A DNA stretch of 64,000 nt, taken from NCBI GenBank assembly GCA_963920765.1, contig OY987245.1, positions 25,498,727 to 25,562,726 on the forward strand. Reading direction: 5' to 3'. This document shows, one piece after another, positions 50,212 to 63,400 of the stretch (position 1 is its first letter; each line of letters starts with the position of its first letter). A program made the translations under genes and the position numbers. The DNA is from Ulota crispa. Its lineage: Eukaryota > Streptophyta > Bryopsida > Orthotrichales > Orthotrichaceae. The notes under the pieces were generated by a model. That model was not told where the DNA came from. It saw nothing but the letters and a program-made list of their open reading frames with translations, and made no database searches.

Positions 50212-53200
50212 AACACCAAGAATTTCTTCTTTTTGGGCTCCGGCAATTTAGTTGGTAGCGCTTTATTAAGAGATAAGAGCCAGCCCTTGTATATTGCCTT
50301 GTCGAACTCCAATCCAATGACATGACAATCACTTCTCTGACATGCCCAAATTGCTACACTTGCTCAAGTAAAAAATAATAATTAGAAATGTTTAGTCCTT
50401 TAGTTAGAAGTACAATTTGATGTGTTACATAATTGATACTATTCTTGCTCAAGAACATGGTTAACAGACATGAAGATAGGATTTATGGTATTGAAATGCT
50501 AGTTGGTTTGCACCTGTTGGCACAAAACAATCAAGACAACATCATTCACTTTAGTGAATGCCTCAATTAGAATCTGTAATAAAGTCTAGTCTTTCTTCCT
50601 AGCGCCACGCCAAGGAACGCCGTTGTTCACTGGTCAATGCAAAGTTGAGTGGCTCAATTTTGGCAAAAGTCCATATTCTCAAAGTCCCTTAAGTGGGTTT
50701 AAGGATTTTGATTCAAATGTTATTTTGTTATTGCATCAAGTGTCCGGGCGGCTAAGTGGCCTCTTCATGTCTACAACAGACTTATAAACTCAATCCAACG
50801 GTTAGATGTCTCTATATTTGTTCGTTTTGAAATTACCCACTATAGGCTGTGTTCTAGGGCTTAGACTTAAATTAATCAAAGTTATTCAAAAAGTCCTTAT
50901 TGCTAGAAGCACTTCTAGAACATAGAAAAAAATTCAAGTTGAAAAAAGAAAAATGGGGAAAAAAAAAAAACAAAGGAGAAAATGAACTTGTAAGATCCAA
51001 GGTTTTAAAAGGCATTAAAAAGTCCTTTGCAAACATTCAATACACATCTAGAAAATAAGATTATAATTTCTTAAAATTTTATCCAAATACCCACTAGAAT
51101 TTGAGTCCTTTGTAATCTTTAAATAACTATATCATCTTTACAAAGTCCTTGAAAAACTTGCTGCCAGCTGAAATGTCACACTCATGTTTTTTCAAGAGTC
51201 CTTCACACTTCCATAAAGTGCCAAAAAACAAATTGAGCAATATTATTGTAGTTATAATGAAGTTTAAATCACTACAATGGACTTTTTTTTCTTTTTTGAA
51301 AATTTCCCATGTACCTTTTAGGCATTTGATAATTGGATGTGTGCAGTTTTCTATAGTGTGACATGATTTTGAACCACTCAACCATGCATTCACCCTCATG
51401 AGCCAAGTAGTTGAACTAGTGAAGTTCATGAGGACGTCCTCCTCTACCACAACTACAAATACAATATTCTTGGCCATCAAAACAGACCCTTATATTCGAA
51501 ATAGACCACCATGTACACATATCTTCCTACACAAAACATGGAAATGCATTCAAAGAATGCTACAAATTATTGTATTGACAGCTTACCACTGACATCCTCA
51601 AGGAAACCAGCAAACTTGTCAACACCCCTAATGCAAAACTCGGAAGGCACAGGTTCCTTATTGTACTTGACCCTTGCGTAAAGAATGATCTAGAAACGTC
51701 TTGTCTGCTTCAAATACAAGAGATAATTAGTAAATTCAGCGGTTTACAAATGAATGGGTACTACACTAAGTTTAGATAGTTAATGAAAACTTTGCTGAAC
51801 AATTCGGATCAAATCCGTTAGAGTTTAAGTCCTTATGGTGCAATCAAGATCTGCGTAGGCAGTCAGAGGCTCCTTGTTGATGCCCCATCACTCCATGAAT
51901 CCTTTGAAAGCATATGTCACGGCATCTTCATCAACAACCATCCTAATCTTAGGGTTGTCTGGGAGAAAAAACAAGACAACACCATCATCTTGTAACATTG
52001 AATTTGCAAATTCAAAAATCCTTTCCGCATATGCTTCATCCACTACATTGTAGTAAGGTACAAATGTTTCTGGATTTGAAAAATCTAGAACTAGAAGGCC
52101 ATCTAGGAAATTGCCAATGAGTAAATCAAGATAGGCTTCTTCTTTTACAACGCCTCCAGTTTGCCCATGCTTCCCTCCCCGTACCTGCATCTTAAAGCCT
52201 CCAAACACAGAAACACTAATAAAGTATACCTATCATTTACCAAGAAGTACGGATAATAAGAATGCATATTAAACTAACCTTATTGGCAAATTGTATGATG
52301 GAAGTGAACTCTAGACATTTGGTGCCGGAATCAATGTCTTTGGACTATAGGTCTCTCTTCTCCTTGAACTCCAGTGCTTCCTGTATAGAAAATTTCATAA
52401 TTAGAGTGGAAGAAGTCAGCTTTGGTTTCTCTAATCAAAGTAACTCTGCGGCTTTCTACTAAAAGTACATGAATCCCAAATCAAGTTTACAGCTGACCAT
52501 ACCTATACCACAAGGAAGAATAGTTTTTGTAGGGTCATCCACAGGTGGGTCATAGTGATCATTTGATGGGTAGTCTTCACTGTCAGTTAGAGCTGGTACT
52601 CTTGCAATAGACCTCCTAGGGACTCTCCTCTTAGCTACTCTTGGAGCAAGCAAGATTGGTGCAGCCAGCGCCTTCCTTGCCCAAAGTTTTCCTATGGTAT
52701 TTGGAGCCGCCTCCACCTTGGAATTGAGGCCAAAGTCATCATGATCTTTGTCATCTCCTTCCGACAATACTTTGATAAATGCGGAAGGTGGTGCTTTTCC
52801 TTTCTCCACTAACTCATCAAAGGGTGCATACGGGTGGCAACACTCAATGTACCAAGGGCAAGATTGTAGTTCTTGTGGAGAGAAACTTTCCTTCTAAAAA
52901 TTTGTGAAAATGAATTAAGGTGAATTCTATTCTACCCAACTCTACAGCTGCTTTGGGATATCCCGTGGCTCCATTGCCCCTTTACCAAGCTAACTCTCAC
53001 TTGAAATACCTGCAGTAGCAAGCCAAAATTTTGTATCAATATGTGAACTAAAAGAATAAGTTTTACTTACAAATTATTGCGTTTGGAGATGCAACATAAA
53101 TCAAAATATGTCTGAAACAAAAGAACAATGGAAACACAAACTTGTATACACATTGTTGAATAGCACTCAAAGTGCCCTTCTGCTTAGAGAAACAAATACC

Positions 53201-56200
53201 TCATGAGTAGGGTGCATCACCTATGAAAAACTCATACAAAGCCTTCTCCCGTAGATACTTTGATTCCGCTCAATATATCCACCAATTCTATCTATCGAGG
53301 GGTGAGCATCTTAATTAATTTCAATTTTCTCTATCTCAAGCATTGAGGTAACATACTTCACGACCTCATACTCAATTTGCAATACCCAGGAACCCAACCC
53401 TATTTATTATCCAAAACTTCAGAAAATCACACAATTTATAACAATTATAGAAACATGAAAACATAGCCTACAGCGAATACAAGAATGAAAGAATATAATC
53501 ACAAATGGATACAAACATGTTAGAATTGGTTTAGCAACAACACTTTGATAAAAGTGTGAAGTGAGAATTGCAGTACCTCAGCCCAAAAAGTTGCTTTATG
53601 CAACCAAGCTTTCAAAATATCCCTTGTCGCTTTTGGCACTAGAAACTTAGCACTTTCTAGTTCAAATTGTTGGAGTTCCACCAACAAGCCACCTGCTTTT
53701 AAGTTCCGGTTGCAGAAAGCATACCAACATATGTTGAAGCTTATCAACTGTCATGTCAATTCTATCATTGACACTGTAGTGTTGGATTATTTGTTAAGTG
53801 CAAAGCACATGCTTCATTGTTAGAACATGGAACAATCAAGACATTCTTCAAAGTCTCTCTACCCAATCCTTCCACAGTATGTACCTATTGAATGAATATA
53901 GAAAATGCACATGAAAAAAACTATTATATTGCAAAATTAATAGTACAACCATCACTTCACTAAGACTAATTAACTTTGAGCAGCCATAGAACAATGTACA
54001 AACAATGTTTCCCACAATATTCTACAAATCAATAATTCAACAGCACTTAATGTGATAATGTTGAGACTCGCACAAAGTGATCATAATCATTTTCACGGTA
54101 CCTCAAATTTGCAATAACCTATGAATAATTGTGCATACCAAGATGGTATTGCAAGAACAAATCTAACATGAACTTAGCACATACACATTTTGCATTTGAA
54201 ATTTGTTCTCTAACTTGCAGCACCATTCATAATTTATTTTCACTCAGCAATATATCAACGCCGTTACTCACTGGTGAATCAAAAACAATAATAGAGAAAT
54301 TTAGACTTTTTCTTGTTAGAATTGATAGCATGCCAAAGAACCATATAATTTTACTTTGTGGGATTTGTTAACCTCAACTAGGATGTCACACTATAGTTTT
54401 TAATATCAAATCATTGGGCTGCATAGCTGTGCTCCAAGGCTTGTCGGACCTAAGAAGCCAATAGCCCTATTTACTAGGAGTTGTTTCAAGTGCAAGTAAT
54501 TAGACTAGAACAATTGCAAGGAGGCTTCTTGGATCCAAAAAGCCTCTCGACAATCTAGGCAATGTCAACTCTTGCACTAAAACAATTCCTTCTAACCACG
54601 GCTATTGGCTTGTTGGGTCTAAGAAGGCTATTGGTTCTAGTCATGAGGAATTGTTTGATACCAGCAACTTAGACTACATAAACTACCGACAAGCTTTTTT
54701 GTTCCCAAAAGCCTCTTTGCAGTGGATGCTATCCCATTCCTTGTACTCTCAAGTATACCCTAACCACAACTATTAGTCTTGCCGGCTCCAAGTTGGCTTA
54801 TAGCACACTGTGGCGTTGATATTGTTATTGTAAGAAATGAAAACACCAAAAAAACCAAATGGCTCTCGAAACCAAAAAGCCCATTGCAAGTCAACAATTG
54901 CAAATTTTAGGCCAAAGGATGGATCTCCTCCCAAAATGCTACTATGGATTTGACATCCGTCAAGCATGATAGGGTTGTTTGTTAACAGCATTTTCTCCAC
55001 ACAACTTATGTCTTCTCAAAGCTCCATTGCTTTTTATACAAGCATTTTGATTCCAAAAGGCTTAATGACGGTTCTTGTGGTATAGACTTGGTCAGTCTTG
55101 AAGTAATGGTGCACTATTATGGATAGACAAGGTTATAAGTGAAGATAAACATGGTCATGACCATCATGATTTGTGACAAAACAACCAAGATTTATAATAT
55201 TACATCTATACAAGTACAACGGAGTTCAACGCAGTGGTTAGTACTTGATTTAGATTGATTTGAGTGGCTATGAAAAACCTGCAGCTAGGCTTCTTGAACT
55301 TGAGAAGCCTCTTGGTGCTGTTTGATACAAGGTTATGTATTTTGGAAACTTATGAAGTAAATGCTGCTAATTGGCTTCTCAAAATCAAGAAGGGTATTCT
55401 GACAGTCTCTAGTGATTACACACTCAACCTTACCCAACAAATTATGGATAGCTAGTAGGGCTCTTGGACTTGAGAAACTCAATGGTGTTGTTTAGTTCAA
55501 GTTTTTTTTTTCTCCAAAAACTTATCAACTTAAGGCTGCTATTAGCCTTTTTGGAACCAAAAGGGTGTTGCCACAATCTTGTGTGATTACATATTTAGCC
55601 TTAATCAATATTGTAAGGACATCCAATAGGGTTTTTGGACCCAAAAAGCCTACTAGTGTTGTTTGGTACAAGGTTTTATTTTTTGGAAACTTATCTAGTG
55701 GAATTGCTAGTTGGCTTCTTGGAATCAAGAAGGGTTTTCCCACTGACTCTAGTAATTACATATTTAGGCTTACCTAATAAATCATGGATACCTAATACGG
55801 TCCTCAGACCTGAGAACCTTACTAGTGCTATTTGGTATACAGTTTCTTTTCCCAAAAACTCAGCACATGAAGGCTGTTGTTAGCCTCCTAGGAACCAAAA
55901 AGGGTGTTGCCACAGGTTTGTGTGATAACATATTTAGCCTTGCCCAATATTTTAAGGATAGCCACTAGCGTTCTCAGACCAATAAGGCTACGAGTAGTTA
56001 GAGGAATGTATGTTTTTCAATTTTAAATCATACATTACAAGATGACTTTAAACCTCTCAGGTTTGAAAAGCTTCAAGTTATCCTTTATTGTCAAATATGA
56101 TAATTCCATAAAATGGATTTGCATGACTACATGTTGGCTTCTGGGACCCTAGAAGCACTACAAAAGATAGACTATCCAAGATAGACAAATATTGCATTTA

Positions 56201-59200
56201 ACATCAACACATAAGTTCTAGACTAAAAATACAAATGCTGTTGTATAAATCACCTCTTGCAACCACTTAGAGCCGTTCCTGGGGTGTACAATTGCACTCA
56301 ATTTGTCAAACTCTATCTTGTATGATTTCATGGTTACTTTTGTCGCTTTGGCCATAGCTTCATTCAATCCTTCTGCCATGCGATCCGTGATGGGCGTCTT
56401 GTCCTTGTACACTTGTGCAGCTTTATCCACTGCCAATGACATTTCTTGCTAGAAAAAGCAAACCTACCATTAAAACTCTAGGCCTATATAAAAACAATAA
56501 CCACAATTGAAACTCCACTCAGATGCCCATGTTTTATGAAATATTGAATAGGGTGTAGGAAGATAACGTACTCTATGAAGAAATTGAATGAAAATTTTGC
56601 GTGTCAAAGGATACCACGAGCGTGGTCGTGACCTAGTTTTGCATGTTTTGCATTCTTCCTCCGTGAGAAGGCCCTTAAACTCATGCAACTTCAGAGTGTT
56701 GTAAGTGTTAATCTTGTGAAGAAGATGGACCAACTTTGTCTTCACATGAGTGTGCTCTGTGGATCTACCATGAAAGAATCAAGTTTTGTTAGTTTGGAAA
56801 TAGACCTCTATGTACTTGAATTTTCTAGTTGGTATGTTAATTCAAGCATGGTCCAAAAAATTGCTTTGAATTTGACCTTGTTATGTTATGCTTTTGAATT
56901 ATAAAGATCAAGAGAAGCTAAACTTACCGGTTGACGCTGTTCATGGCGTTCATGAGAATACCAGTCAATCTTGCACTCTCTAGAAGGTAGGAATCCACGG
57001 AGAAGTGCCATTGACACCGAGATGCCTTGAACTTTGATATGAATGGCATCCATGCTTGATGGCGGTGGTTGCCATCCCATGTAAATAACATAAACCCAGA
57101 AAGCAAGTACCGGTGTGGATGCGCCTTCAAGTTGTTCTCAAATTTTATGTTTTCCTCTTTCCATTGCAAATCCTACAAATTGATTAGATCTTCAGTCACG
57201 ATTTTTGTCTCACCTTTATCATTCTCAAGTGAAACATGGAAAACCTTATCACCTTTTCTATGTCCAAAAACAAATTCCTACTCTAGCTTAGTCACATCCT
57301 ACTTCAAAATCAGCCGGACAATACGTAGCGGCAGCATCTGGCATAGTGGGATGTTGAATTGAGTGGACTCCTTGGATTTGAACAAGTACTATTGTATGAT
57401 GGCGTTGGAGTTCAACCTCATATTCACCTTGTACTTCATCAACGTCTCCTCCTAAGTAAGTTTAATAGCATCTAGACTTTCTTCATCAATAGCCACACAA
57501 ACATGCGCTTCTTCTTGCAGTTGTTTAAGGTAATCATGAGTTTCAATTTCCACAGCCGGATATTGTGGCCCTGCTCCTCCTGCCAAAAGTTGTGTTTTGT
57601 CTTTCTGAGGTGCATCATCTAGAGCTTCTTCTTCCTCACATTTCTAATCAATATTTAGAAAAATGCTCATTAACTATTTTTTGGTGTTTTAGGTTAGAAG
57701 AAATTATGGTCATTGAATTATACTGAATTTAGAACAATCATGACCATGAGCATGCAAAAGACTTTTTTGATTCAAGAGAAGTAAAAGTTTGAATGTACAC
57801 ATGGTTGTATTCTAATTCTAATGGATTTAGGGTTTAAATATTCTTGCTTCCATTTTCAAGTATATTATAAACGGAAGGAGATAATTTTGGACAGTCTTGT
57901 ACTTAAGGGTTTGTACACAAAGGTCAATACACAATAACAAGTATGTCAATTACAAAATCCTCTAAATTGAACTCTGTCACAAAATGCAAACAGTGATAAA
58001 TACTTCTATGTAGAGTACTGTAACAAAAACTTTGACAAATGAAAACATCAATCCCTCATGACCTAATCACTCACCGGACCATCAAGAACCTGCAAAGCAT
58101 TGACATCTTATGTTTGGATTGGAATTGCTCCATTGGATTGTTTTTTCTTAGAAAGAGTCAAGCAAGATGGTTCTTTGAACACCTGAGTCTCCATTATTGT
58201 GCGTGCAGCATTTTCTGATGTTGCCCTCTTTTTGGATCGATTACTTCTCTCCATGTCCTGCAATAAAGAAGCAAATTTTTCTTAGAAATGTTGCATAACT
58301 CCCCTCAATATTTATCCTCTCAACCATTTCCTATATTGAACATCATCACAAGCTCTGTGCAACAGCTGATTTTGTGTTTTGATAGCATTGGCAACCTAAT
58401 ATGCCTCTTTGTTTGACAATGGTGAAGCCCCATACACCGCAATAGTTGTAGTGCATAAGTGGATATCTTGTAAAAACAAAATCTAAATACAACAACAATG
58501 CACCCAAGACATTCTCAAACTAGTCATGGAGGTTGGAGTCGCTTAAATAAAAGGCTTCAATGGAATAGCTATTTAGCAACAGCAATCACAAGGATGAAGA
58601 AAACACGCTGAAACAAATAACGCCTAGTTCTTTGAGATCAAATGGATGAAGGAGGAGTTACAAATCAAACAACACCAACTGCAGGTTAAAGAGCAAAAAA
58701 TTAGACTATTGCTCAAACTTCAAAGGAATAGTGCAATGGCAGTGCGACAGGGGAGGAAAGAGCAAAGAGGAAGAAGTAGATGACATTAGGTCCAAGAATG
58801 GAAACCCTAAAGCTTCCTTGGCCACTTCAAATGTCAAATTTTCTATCATGATTAATGTATATCGTAGCCTGGGAACTTAAGCATCATGACCCCTACCTTA
58901 CTCATTAATAATTCTGAAGACATTACAGAAGTCTTTCAATTTCCAATTTAAATGAAAATTGAGTTACACATGTACTGTCTCTTCATATTAATTGTGGGAT
59001 ATTGATGCCCACTAAGAAAAAAATCAATTTGTGAATTGTTGATCAAAGGCTTGATATACAATAAAGGTTCTAAGTTTTAGTCTTAGCAACACACTTAAAC
59101 TCAAATAAAAATAACTAAAGAATAATAAGACTTAAATAACTAAAAACCATAGTCCACAAAATGGTAACTTCTTTTATCAATGTAGTGGGATATCCATGTT

Positions 59201-59483
59201 CCATTTGCAATCTGTCATTGATATCACTGTCCTCAGCTCCGCTTTTGTCAATATCTTCTAGATTGGTAACAATTTGTACGGATGGCTATTGACATATATA
59301 TTCTTTGACATCCTCTTGCGCACTATGACTACTTAATCTTTGCTTAGGTTTATTAAATTTTGATGCAGCAGCTGACCTCAACTTTTGACTCATTTTCAAA
59401 CGTTCTAGCTGCTTCTGGGTAGAGAACACCAAACTCCTCTTACGCCCCTTCCTAGAGCCCCCGTCTTGCATGGTTACCTCCAC
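50212..59483 (-). pseudogene. ParB-like/DNA methyltransferase-like gene, copy C
   Basis: Start chosen at ATG 59483, matching the start of copy B. Exon 1 is basic (GRKRSLVFSTQKQLERLKMS). Exon 2 (about 58258-58075) ends in donor CCG/GTGAGT. The DGNHR exon (57643-56928) reads SGFMLFTWDGNHRHQAWMPF then CQWHFSVDSYLL, donor CCG/GTAAGT, with five TAG stops in frame. Next are 56745-56550 (LVHLLHKINTYNTLKLHEFK), 56442-56218 (MAEGLNEAMAKATK), about 53800-53580, 53400-53200 (degenerate) and 53015-52490 (CPWYIECCHPYAPFDE and a basic linker). The methyltransferase half is at 52400-52270, 52208-51840 (DLLIGNFLDGLLVLDFSNPE, LQDDGVVLFFLPD), 51720-51600, 50640-50514 (VPWRGARKKD, VNDVVLIVLCQQ) and 50370-50212 (SVAIWACQRSDCHVIGLEFD). 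SNPP has become SNPE and motif I has lost its Asp and glycines, so this copy would lack activity even apart from the stops. Confidence 0.7.
54430..56165. repeat. Long array, period about 85 bp (about 170-bp dimers), in a copy C intron
   Basis: About twenty degenerate units. Cores alternate between GGACCTAAGAAGCC-like and GGATCCAAAAAGCC-like forms. In the left part similar cores recur at 54444, 54614 and 54784, and at 54531, 54701 and 54869, i.e. every 170 bases. From 55280 to 55990 cores such as TTCTTGGAATCAAGAAGGG and TTTTTGGACCCAAAAAGCC continue at 80-92-base spacing, with same-type cores about 170-175 bases apart. Most cores are near-palindromic. The array sits in the intron between the coding blocks at 56218 and 53800, the same intron that holds the 84-bp array in copy B. 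Confidence 0.8.
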
Positions 59484-59531
59484 ACAAAAAAAACAAAAAA
59501 AACAAAATGTGGGAATGATGGAAGACTTGTT

Positions 59532-59539
59532 CTATATAT
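59532..59539 (-). promoter_or_regulatory. TATA-like box of methyltransferase-like copy C
   Basis: ATATATAG on the minus strand about 49 bases upstream of ATG 59483. The position is equivalent to the TATA-like box of copy B. Confidence 0.4.
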
Positions 59540-59559
59540 GCTACTTTGGTCATGAAGAT

Positions 59560-60425
59560 GTGCTCACATCCCTATTGACATTCATCCTCCCTAAAAAGGT
59601 GAGGGGACATACATTTTTAAATAAATGTTAACCCGCTACCCAAATGTTAGTGTAAACTACTATTATCAAAGAAGTATGTTTTTTGAATATCAGCTATTTT
59701 AAAGTAAAAATACTAGGACCACTTTTGCTTCAAGATTGTATGTGCCACAAAGGCTACTCCAAATAGTTTTTCCTACAAAAGTCTTTAGAGATTTCTTTTT
59801 TTATTAATGAAATTTGTTATAAGGGGTGCCTCTTTTTTCAACTTATAGGCCTTGACATTTCTACTTACTAACTTTGGCTATGATTTCGAATTAAAGATGT
59901 TCAGATTTCTACCTACCGCTTGCGCCATCATATCTTAAATTAATAAAGTTGACAATTGTACATACTAAAGACGCCATTTTTTGGGAATTTGAAGTGCACA
60001 TGTTAGTATTTACTAAATACATCCACAATTTCCAAATTAAAGGTGTTTACCTTTCTACTTAAATAATGTGCTTGATTTTCTTAAATTAGAAGTGTTGACA
60101 TTCCTACATTCTAAATATGTTTCCATTTTTTGAACTAAAAGTGTATAGGTCCCTACTTACTAAATGCACACCCATCTTTCAAATTGTAGTTGTTCACTTT
60201 TTTGTTTACTAGTTGCGATTCAATTTTCAAATTAAAGTTGTTATTCTTAACCATTTCTTATTTTTGAAGGGGCATTTCACTTTGTTATCGTCAAAGTCCT
60301 ACATAATACACATACATAGGAGGGGTTGAATGCTTGGATTGCACAGCTCTTCCTTCTTTTACATTCTCTACCAATATTGTTTGCATGTGAGCTTTGATTG
60401 TTGAGTTAAGATGGCAAGGGTACAT
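59560..60425. other. Divergent intergenic region of element C
   Basis: An AT-rich stretch of roughly 0.95 kb between the two head-to-head genes. Short recurring phrases (AAATTAAAG..GTT, TTTCTACTTA, TTACTAAAT) repeat loosely every 60-70 bases between about 59830 and 60250, suggesting a decayed array. A bidirectional promoter is expected here. Confidence 0.45.
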
Positions 60426-60439
60426 GGGGAAAGCAATAA

Positions 60440-63400
60440 GATGTCCATATGTTTTTGTTGTGGTCCGAATGGGTCGCTTGGGTGTCTTTTACAGTTCTAC
60501 GTGTGAAATTTAACCTAGACATCATTGCAATATGGATAGAGGAGGAGGTGTTGCAGCTAGGAGGTATAGAAGTGGTATGGACTGTTCTACAAGAGCAAGT
60601 GCATGATAATAGAATGGAAGGGTGGAACCTCATTGTTGGATATTATCATGCATTTGGCGGTTTATATGTGGTTGAGCTACCTCCAAAAAATTTCCCCACC
60701 CCGCCGTCTGTTACTTCTTTTTTTCAGAGAGATTGGGACCTAAATCTTAATTAGTCCATGCCTGCTTGCAATTGTTTTGCAAAGTCGGAACTTTTAGATG
60801 ACAATACAATTGTTTTTAGTGTAACTACCGGTAAATTGTCACCTATTCCAAAGAGTGGCACTAGTAATGGTGCAAGCATTGATGATTGTAAAAGTATGAA
60901 CAAATCCTTGAGGATCCATAGTGTGCTCTTTTCCTCATCAAGGCCTTCTAAAACTAATCAAAAACAATACTATCCTAGTATGTTTGAAAGATTGAGAGAC
61001 ATGCACACTCAATCTCATGCACACAACCATTTGAAGTCTCTTGACTTAGGAAAAATACGTGTAGAGTATGTGCGTTATGTTTTAGAGTCATTCAATGGAG
61101 ATATGTTGTTTGAGTTACCTCTGTCATGTGCGACCTCATCACCCTCTAATGCCCTAGCAAGGTCTAGTTCATTTGGGTTAGCTCGCCCCCTAGTAGAAGG
61201 TCTAGACAAGAGATATGATGCCTACAACTAGACCCGCTTGCACACAACAAACACAGCAAATGATTATGGACTCATGTTTTGTTTTGGAATGTGTGTAGGT
61301 CATCTTATATGTGAGAATGAACAATGCCCTCACATTAAGCAATTTCAAACACCCAATGAAACAAAGTGGAAGGGTCTTTGTCTTTTGTTTTCATTGTTAG
61401 TTACCAACCTCCACCTAGGTTAGACCTTTTTTTTACAGATTTGCAAGGTTCCTCCATCTTGAAAGTTTGAATGTCCATGTTGATTTTATAAAATTTTGAT
61501 TTCAAATGGTTCAACTAGAGCTTGCACCCATGTGGGCGTTCACAAACATCTTTTTAGCAAAGATGTTAGTCGAGAGTCCATTGAACACAATACTGATTTG
61601 ATAGAGCAACATATTTACAAATCCCCTTCTGCAAAGACCTCAGCCATCAGCCTTGTAGCTAGCAAATATTTTTTTGCTAGCAAGTTACTTTGTCTGGATG
61701 GATGTGAGGGTCAACAAAGTTTTTTGCAAGGACATGCTCTAGAGTCGGTCATGGATGAGTTCCGCATTTGTAGCTCACCAAGTATACAGAATAGAATCTC
61801 TAGTTTATGCAATGATACTAACAGTGGTCCCATTGACAACATTATGTTCCTAAAACTGAAGAGCACATACTTGTACATACAAAATAGTGTCTTTCTAGGT
61901 CAAGATAAAGAGAAGGTTTATTTGTTTAAAATGTCTGAAGAAGGAGCTAGTAGTGGAATTGACCTTGTAAAACGCATGCAACCATCTAGTGCTCTAGAGA
62001 ATGCTTAGTGTATGTTTGACCATGTCAAGAGAGTGAGGGGCTGGACTTCCATGGCAGCCCAAGTATATGATGCAAAATACTACTGAGTAATGACCATATG
62101 CATTTGCAACATGATAAGCAAAGACTCTACAGCTCAGGAGTAGATGTGGAGGTTGCTCAACACTCTCATGGCTCAACACGGAGTTCCAAAGCCAAATTTC
62201 AAAGGATTCATGGCTGACAGTGCCATGGCTAATTGGCATGCCGTAAGAGTTGTCTATGGGTTTGGTGACAAATTAGACGCTCTAAAAGACTGCAAGCGCT
62301 CTTGTTTGTTCCACTGAACGACGTCGTTAAACAAACACACAAAAAAACTCATTTATCCACAATTTTGGGAGTCCCACAAAAGACTGTGCAAGCAATACAA
62401 GAACTCCATATCCGTGATTGAAGCGGAGGAGCAATATCTTGGCATCAAGAGTTGGTGGTTATCATCATGCGCAGCCCCTAAGGAGAATCTGAGGGAGTTG
62501 GATGATTGGCTTGGATTTTGGCATTTTTAGTATTGTCAATGAAGAGGATTCCTTGAACTAGTATGCAAATACTTTTGACTACCTCTATTTGTTAATGTGT
62601 ATAGAATTTGTTGATTTGAACTAAAATGACATTGCAATTTTTATCATTGACCTGCTTTACAAATTTGACAAAAGTTTATCTTTGAAAGAAGTTGCATGAC
62701 AAAGTTTGAAGGGCCATTTAAACTATCAATTTAGGTCTTTTGGATATGAAAGCCTATTTCCATCATAAATTGGACTATTTTGTAAATAGTTGGTACCTTG
62801 TGACATGACCCTAAAAGGGTTTTTAGATCTAAAATGCCTAATTCCATCATGAAGTGGACTATGTCATACATGTTAGGCTGCCCTGTAACTAAACTCTAAA
62901 ATAGTTTTTGGATCCAAAACGCCTCATTACTTCATGGAATGGCCTCTTTTGTACATGTTGGCTGCCCTTTGACATGACATTAAAAGGCTTTCTAGATCCA
63001 AAATGCCTAATAGCTTCAAGGAATGGGCTATTCTTTTCATGTTGGCTGCCCTGTGACATGACCCTAAAATGCAATTTGGATCCAAATTGCCTAATCCTTT
63101 TATGAAATGGCATGTTTTCTACATGTTGGCTGCCTTCTCACATGGATCCAAAGGAAATTTGATTACAAGAGGCTTTCATAATTGAAATGTTATGCAATAT
63201 GGAAATTCTTTTTGATGAAGTGAATCCTTGAGAATTATAGTGATTGTTTTAATGAGCCATAATACTAATTCTTGCAGACAAACTACATTTACAAGAACCC
63301 ATGTAATGCAAAATTAGGTATCACCATACATATAAAAGTGCCTTGAACGGTTGTTGGTTATCTTTTTAGACTTGAAATGCCAGCGTCGGATGCTATTGTA

